From Flavobacteriales bacterium (GTDB taxonomy: Bacteria > Bacteroidota > Bacteroidia > Flavobacteriales_D > Sanyastnellaceae), in NCBI GenBank assembly GCA_947457285.1, contig CANGVZ010000118.1, positions 1 through 6,835 on the forward strand: a DNA stretch of 6,835 nucleotides, in the 5' to 3' direction. The notes beneath the pieces are model-generated. The model searched no databases. It saw only the letters and a list, made by a program, of their open reading frames with translations, and had not been told where the DNA came from. Positions within the stretch are counted from its first letter, which is position 1, and every line of letters begins with the position of its first letter. Both the position numbers and the translations under genes were made by a program. Shown piece by piece: positions 1 to 6,271 of this stretch.

Positions 1-795
1 AATTGACACGACAGATAGTAATCCGGTTGATTGACCTGTGGACTCGGGAGAAATATAGCAGATCAAATCTTTATATCCATCACCATTCATATCCATATGG
101 TCAATGATGTGAGCGCCATTTGTAACTAGCATGTCCACCTCATCCAAAAAAAATCCTGTTCCATCATTGTAATGGATTGCATACAGACTGCTCTGATACA
201 TTCTGTAAATAATGTCGTTCAGGCCATCCTGATTAATATCCTCTACGACGTAACCAAGGGTTGTATATGCAGGAAATACTTGGAGTATCTGTGATTCAAA
301 AAACAGGTCTCCTTGGTTGATCCAACTTCTGAGTCTGGAGTCACTTACTGTGACAAAATCCATCAATCCATCTGCATTCAAATCCTCAACCGTCATTCGA
401 AACAGATCACCAAAAGCCTGCTGGCTAGGAGTATCATTATAGATAAAATCACCATCACAACGATAGAAAAAAAACATATCCTGTCCCCTTCTCATAAGGA
501 AATCGGCATCTCCGTCGCCGTCGAAGTCTCGGCAATCCACCATATACACGGAGTTTTCAGTAAACTCAATTAGGATAATTGCTTTCGCGAACTCGCCCGG
601 CGAGATGTATTTACTCCAAAAGATTCCGAAAATGGAAGACGAGACAATATCATCATGTCCGTCTTTATTGATATCGGCCAAAAAAACACCAAAGGCGTTA
701 TCGCAGCTTTCACTAATCCGTTCGCTATCTTGAGCAATAGAAGCATAAGAACACAACACCAATGAGATGAGGAAGAGAAGTCGAGTTAGTGGCAT
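1..795 (-). CDS. Secreted FG-GAP/VCBS repeat protein, N-terminal part (runs off left edge)
   Basis: The reading frame starts at the ATG complementary to 793-795 and stays open to base 1, giving 265 residues with no stop. Residues 1-21 look like a Sec signal peptide: Arg5, a hydrophobic core and an S-I-A site before Gln22. Cys15 is in a poor lipobox, so a lipoprotein is unlikely. The mature part carries five DxDxDG-like motifs: DINKDG at 41, DFDGDG at 90, DLNADG at 138, DINQDG at 186 and DMNGDG at 235. They are spaced 48-49 residues apart, each followed by a hydrophobic strand. In FG-GAP/VCBS families such loops bind calcium within beta-propeller blades, so a propeller exposed outside the cytoplasm is inferred; the ligand and role are unknown. 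Such proteins in Bacteroidota often end in a T9SS sorting domain, but that end is outside the window. The gene follows leuS on the same strand across a 182-bp gap with its own promoter-like box. Confidence 0.88.
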   Translation of the reverse strand, partial: MPLTRLLFLISLVLCSYASIAQDSERISESCDNAFGVFLADINKDGHDDIVSSSIFGIFWSKYISPGEFAKAIILIEFTENSVYMVDCRDFDGDGDADFLMRRGQDMFFFYRCDGDFIYNDTPSQQAFGDLFRMTVEDLNADGLMDFVTVSDSRLRSWINQGDLFFESQILQVFPAYTTLGYVVEDINQDGLNDIIYRMYQSSLYAIHYNDGTGFFLDEVDMLVTNGAHIIDHMDMNGDGYKDLICYISPESTGQSTGLLSVVSI

Positions 796-836
796 TTGAT
801 AAAGTTTAATATTTCAAATCCGAAGACAAGAATTAC

Positions 837-844
837 CAAATATA
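837..844 (-). promoter_or_regulatory. Putative Bacteroidota -7 promoter box for the FG-GAP/VCBS gene
   Basis: The minus strand reads TATATTTG here, an exact match to the TAnnTTTG -7 consensus of Bacteroidota housekeeping promoters. Transcription would start near base 830, leaving a leader of about 35 nt before the ATG at 795. No TTG-type -33 element is visible about 20 bases upstream, because that place is taken by the end of the G-rich repeat array. No Shine-Dalgarno sequence is seen; the leader just before the start is A/T-rich, as is common in this phylum. Assignment is by consensus and position only. Confidence 0.5.
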
Positions 845-854
845 ATATTTTTTT

Positions 855-976
855 CCCACTCCTACCCCTACTCCTATTCCCTACTCCTACTCCTACTCCT
901 ACCCCCTATCCCCTATCCCCTATTTCCTATTTCCCATCGCCCATCGCCCCTCGCCCCTCGCCCATCGCCCCTCGCC
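855..976 (-). repeat. Degenerate 6-7 bp tandem repeat array, G-rich on minus strand
   Basis: A 122-bp low-complexity tract fills most of the gap between leuS and the FG-GAP/VCBS gene. On the plus strand it contains six consecutive heptamers CCC[A/C]TCG (933-974), three exact CCCCTAT heptamers (903-923) plus a variant TTCCTAT (924-930), and three exact hexamers TCCTAC (885-902) followed leftward by degenerate copies to 855. On the minus strand, the transcribed sense for both neighbours, this reads as G runs separated by CGA, CGAT, ATA or GTA. The unit changes stepwise along the array, as expected from successive slippage and local amplification. The array starts one base after the leuS stop codon and ends about ten bases upstream of the -7 box of the next gene. 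There are no unique spacers, so it is not a CRISPR array. An in-frame plus-strand reading gives only a Pro/Thr/Ser-rich artefact. Confidence 0.93.
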
Positions 977-977
977 T

Positions 978-3791
978 TTACACCACCACATTCACAATCC
1001 TCTTTGGCACCACGATTATTTTCTTGGGTTCCTTTCCCTCCAACCAATGCAATGCTTTCTCGTGGGCCAATGCCGCAGCTTGAACATCCGCAGGAGTTGC
1101 GTCAATCGGCATGGTCACGAAATAACGCGTCTTTCCATTGAAAGAAACGGGATATTCAAAAGAATCATCTTGCAAATGTTGTTCTTCCAAAGCGGGCCAA
1201 GCAGCTATCGTAATGCTCTCTGAATGTCCCAATCGTTCCCACAACTCTTCTGCGATATGCGGCGCATAAGGTGATATCAATATAGCCAAAGGCTCAAGTA
1301 TTGAGCGCTTGTTGCATTTCAAATCTGTCAACTCATTCACAGCAATCATGCAAGTACTCACAACAGTATTCCATGAAAAACGATTCAAATCATCGTTGAT
1401 TTTCTTAATCGTTTTATGCAAAACTTTCAATTCTGGCTTTGTCGCTGCTTCTTCTGAAATTGTAAACACATTCTCGCTATTGTGATATAACCTCCACAAC
1501 TTTCTCAAGAAATTATGTACCCCGTTGATTCCCTTAGTATCCCAAGGTTTGCTTTGTTCGACGGGACCCAAAAACATCTCATAACAACGCAAAGTATCAG
1601 CACCAAACTTTTCTACAAGCTCGTCTGGTGTTTGAACATTGTATTTTGACTTCGACATTTTCTCCACCTCACTGCCACAGATGTACTTGCCTTCTGCATT
1701 GAGAATAAATTCTGCATTCGCATATTCAGGCAACCACTGTTTGAAGCCTTCCACGTCTAAAACATCATTATCTACCAAACTAATGTCTGCATATAGTGCC
1801 TGTGTAACGTGCCCTTCGCGCATATCGGCACTCACAAATTTGTTCGTATCTTTAATACGATACACGAAACTACTTCTACCCAAGATCATTCCTTGATTGA
1901 TCATTTTTTTGAATGGTTCATCAAAAGAAATGAAACCACGATCATGGAGAATTTTTGTCCAAAAACGTGAATACAACAAGTGACCTGTCCCGTGCTCTGA
2001 TCCTCCCACATACAAATCGACTTGTCCCCAATAATTTGATTTTTCTTTGCTCACCAATTCCTTTTCGTTGGAAGCGTCCATATATCTTAAGAAATACCAT
2101 GAGCTCCCCGCCCACCCAGGCATAGTGTTGTACTCGGGGCGCAAGCCTGAATGGTTCCAATCCTTTGCTCTCGCCAATGGTGGCTCACCATCTTCTGTTG
2201 GAAGATACTTATCGACTTCCGGCAATACAACTGGTAAGTCTGTATCCTCTAAAACGTACGGTATTTCATTCTTATAAAAAACTGGAAATGGCTCTCCCCA
2301 GTAGCGCTGACGGCTGAATACAGCATCACGCAAACGGTAATTGATCTTCCCCTTTCCAAAGCCGCCTTTCTCAATTTCTTCAATCACTTTCTTCATGGCA
2401 TCTTTGTATGAAAGACCATTCAGGAATGATGAATTCGCCAACTTCACTTCTTTCGAAGCCTCTGCCTTTTCACTAATATCAACACCTTCAAAAATATTTG
2501 GTATCGGTAAATTGAATTTTTTAGCAAAATCAAAATCTCTCTGATCACCTGCAGGAACAGCCATTACGGCACCTGTACCATAACCAGCCAACACATATTC
2601 TCCAATCCAAACAGGAATCTTATCTCCAGTGAAAGGATGAATCGCGTAGGCTCCCGTAAATTGTCCAGTGACATTTTTTACATCGCTTTGACGATCGCGT
2701 TCTGTCTTGAGTTGTGCTGCTGCGATATATCCATCCACTGCCTCGCGATATTCGTCGGTAGTGATCACCTTCACTAACTCATGTTCGGGTGCAAGAGTTA
2801 AAAATGACACACCAAAGATGGTATCAGGACGTGTTGTGAAAACTGTAATTTCATGATCGTGTTGATCCAACAAGAAACTCACGGAAGCTCCCTCAGAACG
2901 GCCAATCCAGTTGCGTTGTACTTCTTTGATACTGTCAGACCAATCCAAATCACCAAGACCATCGAGAAGTCTTTGTGCGTATGCTGTGATGCGCATGCTC
3001 CATTGGCGCATTTTCATTTGTACCACGGGATGTCCGCCGCGTTCGCTTACTCCATCCTTGATTTCATCATTGGCCAACACAGTGCCCAAAGCTGGACACC
3101 AATTGACTACTGAATCCGCTAAATAGGTAAGACGATATTGCATCAAGATCAGCTGTTGCTGCTCCTCATTCATGCTCTTCCAGTCCGTGGCAGAGAAATC
3201 ACCCTCCCAATTTTTGGAAAAGAAAAACTTTGTGGTGTCGATATTCTTAAACCAGTCCTCATCCACTGCTGCATTCACACTGTAATTACCATTCTCTTCA
3301 AACTTCGCTATCAATGTCTCAATACCTTCTGCGCGGTCTGTATCCTTGTTGTACCATGAATTATAGATGAGTTTGAATATCCACTGCGTCCACTTGTAGT
3401 AGGATGGATCACTGGTGCGCACTTCGCGATCCCAATCATAACAAAAACCCATTTTGTCCAATTGTTCGCGATAACGCTCAATGTTGCGCGCAGTGGTAAT
3501 GGCAGGATGCTGTCCTGTTTGAATGGCATATTGCTCCGCTGGCAATCCAAAGCTATCATAACCCATTGGATGCAAGACATTGAAGCCTTGATGACGCTTG
3601 TACCGTGCGAAAATGTCACTGGCGATATAGCCCAGTGGGTGTCCAACGTGCAATCCGGCACCACTTGGATAAGGGAACATGTCGAGCACATAGTACTTCG
3701 GACGATCCGAGGTTTCTGTTACTTTATAGGTATTGCGCGCTTTCCAATTGGCGCGCCACTTGGCTTCTATCGAACGAAAATCGTATTCCAT
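978..3791 (-). CDS. leuS: Leucyl-tRNA synthetase
   Basis: This cytoplasmic class I synthetase (EC 6.1.1.4) charges tRNA-Leu with leucine using ATP. The 937-residue product has the HIGH-type motif HVGH at 48-51 and a perfect KMSKS loop at 711-715. The CP1 editing domain (roughly 295-425) shows TTRPDT at 319-324 and DQRD at 416-419, which contain the Thr and Asp residues known in E. coli LeuRS to govern hydrolysis of mischarged tRNA. Further family blocks are QRNWIGRSEG at 292-301, GSSWYFLRY at 562-570 and GGSEHGTGHLLYSRFW at 596-611. The anticodon-binding region follows KMSKS, and the C-terminus ends in a typical VNVVV tail. It is about 75 residues longer than the E. coli enzyme, mostly from an insertion near 149-217 before WCPALGTVLAND. 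After that block the cysteines of the E. coli zinc module are absent. The start gives MEYDF, usual for this family; no Shine-Dalgarno is seen. It is divergent from porZ. Confidence 0.98.
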   Translation of the reverse strand: MEYDFRSIEAKWRANWKARNTYKVTETSDRPKYYVLDMFPYPSGAGLHVGHPLGYIASDIFARYKRHQGFNVLHPMGYDSFGLPAEQYAIQTGQHPAITTARNIERYREQLDKMGFCYDWDREVRTSDPSYYKWTQWIFKLIYNSWYNKDTDRAEGIETLIAKFEENGNYSVNAAVDEDWFKNIDTTKFFFSKNWEGDFSATDWKSMNEEQQQLILMQYRLTYLADSVVNWCPALGTVLANDEIKDGVSERGGHPVVQMKMRQWSMRITAYAQRLLDGLGDLDWSDSIKEVQRNWIGRSEGASVSFLLDQHDHEITVFTTRPDTIFGVSFLTLAPEHELVKVITTDEYREAVDGYIAAAQLKTERDRQSDVKNVTGQFTGAYAIHPFTGDKIPVWIGEYVLAGYGTGAVMAVPAGDQRDFDFAKKFNLPIPNIFEGVDISEKAEASKEVKLANSSFLNGLSYKDAMKKVIEEIEKGGFGKGKINYRLRDAVFSRQRYWGEPFPVFYKNEIPYVLEDTDLPVVLPEVDKYLPTEDGEPPLARAKDWNHSGLRPEYNTMPGWAGSSWYFLRYMDASNEKELVSKEKSNYWGQVDLYVGGSEHGTGHLLYSRFWTKILHDRGFISFDEPFKKMINQGMILGRSSFVYRIKDTNKFVSADMREGHVTQALYADISLVDNDVLDVEGFKQWLPEYANAEFILNAEGKYICGSEVEKMSKSKYNVQTPDELVEKFGADTLRCYEMFLGPVEQSKPWDTKGINGVHNFLRKLWRLYHNSENVFTISEEAATKPELKVLHKTIKKINDDLNRFSWNTVVSTCMIAVNELTDLKCNKRSILEPLAILISPYAPHIAEELWERLGHSESITIAAWPALEEQHLQDDSFEYPVSFNGKTRYFVTMPIDATPADVQAAALAHEKALHWLEGKEPKKIIVVPKRIVNVVV

Positions 3792-3814
3792 GGAACTATG
3801 AAAAATTTCTTAGG

Positions 3815-3830
3815 CGCGAAGATACTCGCG
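3815..3830. repeat. Short inverted repeat over the leuS -7 region
   Basis: CGCGA at 3815-3819 and TCGCG at 3826-3830 form a perfect 5-bp inverted repeat with a 6-base centre. It encloses the putative leuS -7 box. It could be an operator half-site pair or a small hairpin at the start of the leuS transcript, but a match this short can arise by chance. Confidence 0.4.
3817..3824 (-). promoter_or_regulatory. Possible -7 promoter box for leuS
   Basis: The minus strand reads TATCTTCG, one mismatch from the Bacteroidota TAnnTTTG consensus, 25 bases upstream of the leuS ATG. This would give a leader of about 20 nt. No clear TTG -33 element is seen at the expected distance, so the call rests on the -7 match and position. 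Confidence 0.4.
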
Positions 3831-3858
3831 TTTTCATCCTATTTTTAGCGCCCAGCAC

Positions 3859-3880
3859 ACGAAAAACCCGATTTTTTCGT
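3859..3880. repeat. 8-bp inverted repeat in the leuS/porZ divergent intergenic region
   Basis: ACGAAAAA at 3859-3866 and TTTTTCGT at 3873-3880 are perfect reverse complements around a 6-base centre. It lies near the middle of the 126-bp gap between the divergent leuS and porZ starts, 35 bases upstream of the leuS -7-like box and 37 bases before the porZ ATG. The location suits a shared operator, but the arms are mostly A/T and no regulator is known. It does not lie downstream of any gene, so a terminator role is unlikely. Confidence 0.45.
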
Positions 3881-3917
3881 TGACGGCTTCGGTTTTTTTA
3901 AAGAACTTGCCTCCCGT

Positions 3918-6251
3918 ATGAAATATTTCGCCACCCTTGTGGGTCTGATTTTTTGTTCTGTATTGTCGAATGCCCAAAACCAATTTGGCCTGGGCACTTG
4001 GCGCGATCATTTATCTTTCAATAAGCTCAATGACGTTTGTGAAGGAGAAAATGGGATGATCTATGCCGCCTCAGACGCTGCTATCATCGCATTTAACAAA
4101 AATGACAACTCCATCGAACGTTTTTCTAAAATCAATCTTCTCAATGATGTCCGTATCTCCGCTTTGGAATATGATTTTATCAACCATCAACTCATTGTTG
4201 GTTATGAAAACGGTAACGTTGATTTTATCATAAACAATAAAAACGCGCGCAACTTGCCCGATATCCGTATCAGCGCGTTGATTGGAGATAAAAAAATATA
4301 TAACATCCTTCCCGCTGGAGATAAGATCTATCTAGCCACAGGCTTTGGGGTGGTAGTTGTAGACCCCGTTCGATATGAAGTCCGCGAAACCTACATCCTT
4401 GGAGCGAACGGAGGTCAAACAAGAGTGTCGGATGTGGCGATTAATGATGGATATATCTACGCCGCTTTGCCCGATGGAATTATTCGCGCTCAACTCAACA
4501 ACGCCATTCTGGCCAACTATGCAAATTGGAGCTATATCGCTCCACCTCCAATTATCGGAACCGGGGTGCAGGACATTGAATTCATTGGTGGCCGCATATT
4601 CGCGTCGATCAACAATACCACTTCTGATATACTTTGGGTCGGCAACTTGGAAACCATTGACTGGATTAATGCGGTCGAATTCACGGGTCTCTTTTTTCCT
4701 AAAATCTTCAAATCTCCGCAAGGCTTAAACTTAGCGGGTAATTATACATATCTCGTAATCAACGAGGCACTGCAAATCATCGTCGATAAGCCAAATCACC
4801 TCGGCAAACAAGTCTTTCCTACTTGCTTCATCACCGATAGCTCAGGGGAATATTGGATTACGGACCAAAACCTCGGTTTACTAAGAGTTAAAACGAATGG
4901 TCAAGAATCAACCGTTCTTCCCAACGGACCTCGCTTTGCTGATGGATTTAGGTTGCAAGCCTTCAACGACGATCTCTACCTCGCTCATGGCGGCGTTACT
5001 GGTTTTTGGGGAAATCAATACTTCATTAGACCCATCAGCTATTTCGACAACTCACGCTGGACGGAGATTTCCGAGCCTGCTGGAATAAATTCCACACCCG
5101 AAGTTTTTGATATCATTGGTGTAGCAATCGACCCTACAGACACCAAGCACGTCTACGTGAGTTCATGGGAAGAAGGCCTCATCGAACTTTATGACAAACA
5201 AGTAGTAAATGTTTTCAATAACACCAATAGCACCCTTCGCATCGGCCCATTGAGCTTTACCGACGACTGGGTGGGTGTGAGCGGAATCGCATTCGATTTC
5301 GATGGCAACCTTTGGATGAACAACGCGCTCAGCCCCGCTGCCATTCATAGCAGAAACAAAGATGGACAATTCACTGCCTATAATTTTTCTCCCACCATCA
5401 CCACCGAAGATCGAATTACGGAGATTGAAGTAGGTCAGTCCGGATACATCTACTCTATCGTACGCGGCAGAGGGGTGCTCGCCTTCAATCCAAACGGAAC
5501 CCTTACTACTACAAGTGATGACAACTTCAAATTACTCACTGCCAGTGAAGGATCAGGAAATCTCGCAAACAATGATGTCCTTTGTCTAAAGGAAGATCTC
5601 GACGGAGAACTTTGGATTGGAACCTTGCAAGGACTTTCGGTATTGTATAATCAAGATGCTGTCTTTAATAGTGATTCTTACGATACAGAACCCATTCTAA
5701 TTGAGCAAGGGGGAAACATTCAAGAATTATTAGGAACAGAATCCATTACCGCAATTGAAATAGATGGTGGTAATAGAAAATGGATTGGAACCCAAACAAG
5801 CGGAGTTTTCCTTGTAAGCGCCGACGGCCAACAGCAGATTCAACACTTCACGGCAGAAAACAGTCCAATTCTTTCAAACAACATCATAGATATCACTATC
5901 AATCAGCGCACAGGCGAAGTATTTTTTATTACTGAATTGGGTATTATTTCTTACTTCAGTAGCGCCACCAATTTTGATAATGAAATGACCAATGTGATTG
6001 CCTATCCTAATCCAGTGCGTGAAGATTATGAAGGGGATATTGTAATTGATGGTCTCGCTTATCAAACAATTGTAAAAATTACGGACCTTCAAGGAAATAT
6101 TGTCAACGAAATAGAAAGTGAAGGAGGACGCGCTGTGTGGAATGGAAAAAATTTCAATGGCGAACGCCCAGCCACGGGAATATACCTCATCTTTTGCGCA
6201 ACAAATGATGGCGATGCAGAAAACGTCGCTAAAATTGCATTCATTAAATAA
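3918..6251 (+). CDS. porZ: PorZ-like type IX secretion system beta-propeller protein
   Basis: In T9SS bacteria PorZ belongs to the PorU-PorV-PorQ-PorZ attachment complex on the outer-membrane surface, which cleaves sorting domains from cargo and anchors cargo to lipopolysaccharide. This 777-residue product is close in length to P. gingivalis PorZ. Residues 1-19 are a signal peptide, probably cut before Gln20. Next come a family-typical start, GTWRDHLSFNKLNDV at 26-40, and IVGYENGNVDFI at 93-104. Repeated propeller-blade strands follow, including two-component-regulator-propeller-like segments at EYWITDQNLGLL (311-322), GELWIGTLQGLSVLYN (563-578) and RKWIGTQTSGVFLV (620-633). Residues about 691-777 form a type A sorting domain: AYPNPV at 695-700, IVKITDLQGNIV at 718-729, WNGKNFNG at 741-748 and GIYLI at 754-758. 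The gene is divergent from leuS and ends five bases before folC, suggesting co-transcription. A different propeller protein with a sorting domain is the alternative, but the N-terminal signature and length favour PorZ. Confidence 0.87.
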   Translation: MKYFATLVGLIFCSVLSNAQNQFGLGTWRDHLSFNKLNDVCEGENGMIYAASDAAIIAFNKNDNSIERFSKINLLNDVRISALEYDFINHQLIVGYENGNVDFIINNKNARNLPDIRISALIGDKKIYNILPAGDKIYLATGFGVVVVDPVRYEVRETYILGANGGQTRVSDVAINDGYIYAALPDGIIRAQLNNAILANYANWSYIAPPPIIGTGVQDIEFIGGRIFASINNTTSDILWVGNLETIDWINAVEFTGLFFPKIFKSPQGLNLAGNYTYLVINEALQIIVDKPNHLGKQVFPTCFITDSSGEYWITDQNLGLLRVKTNGQESTVLPNGPRFADGFRLQAFNDDLYLAHGGVTGFWGNQYFIRPISYFDNSRWTEISEPAGINSTPEVFDIIGVAIDPTDTKHVYVSSWEEGLIELYDKQVVNVFNNTNSTLRIGPLSFTDDWVGVSGIAFDFDGNLWMNNALSPAAIHSRNKDGQFTAYNFSPTITTEDRITEIEVGQSGYIYSIVRGRGVLAFNPNGTLTTTSDDNFKLLTASEGSGNLANNDVLCLKEDLDGELWIGTLQGLSVLYNQDAVFNSDSYDTEPILIEQGGNIQELLGTESITAIEIDGGNRKWIGTQTSGVFLVSADGQQQIQHFTAENSPILSNNIIDITINQRTGEVFFITELGIISYFSSATNFDNEMTNVIAYPNPVREDYEGDIVIDGLAYQTIVKITDLQGNIVNEIESEGGRAVWNGKNFNGERPATGIYLIFCATNDGDAENVAKIAFIK

Positions 6252-6271
6252 GTCTTATGATGTCTTATGAT
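6252..6271 (+). repeat. Perfect 10-bp tandem duplication at the folC start
   Basis: GTCTTATGAT occurs twice head to tail, at 6252-6261 and 6262-6271, directly after the porZ TAA. Each copy, with the following G, contains ATGATG. Only the ATGs of the first copy (6257 and 6260) are in frame with folC; those of the second copy (6267 and 6270) are in the +1 frame. The first copy therefore supplies the usable start codon, and the second encodes Ser3-Tyr4-Asp5. Confidence 0.9.

Noticed and set aside
313..573. Plus-strand open frame opposite the FG-GAP/VCBS gene
   Set aside because: It is antisense to a frame with a clear signal peptide and five periodic DxDxDG motifs, and its own product resembles no family I recognise.
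748..753. Cys15 of the FG-GAP/VCBS protein as a lipoprotein lipobox
   Set aside because: The residues before it are L-V-L, lacking the small residue expected at -1, while a good signal peptidase I site lies a few residues later.
855..976. Possible CRISPR array
   Set aside because: The units are 6-7 bp, contiguous and degenerate, with no 25-40 bp repeats, no spacers and no cas genes nearby.
796..1083. Plus-strand open frame with a Pro/Thr/Ser-rich stretch
   Set aside because: Its middle is a translation of the tandem repeat array and its end is antisense to leuS. The apparent Thr-Pro repeats come from the nucleotide repeat.
3311..3848. Open frames on both strands overlapping the leuS 5' end
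   Set aside because: They are shadows of the N-terminal LeuRS coding sequence, whose HIGH-type motif and family blocks lie here in the leuS frame.
3882..3900. GC-rich patch followed by a T run that looks like an intrinsic terminator
   Set aside because: There is no convincing stem before the T run, and no plus-strand gene ends upstream; leuS is transcribed in the opposite direction.
4332..4728. Overlapping alternative frames on both strands inside porZ
   Set aside because: The porZ frame is continuous through this stretch with propeller-like sequence; the alternatives show no recognisable domain.
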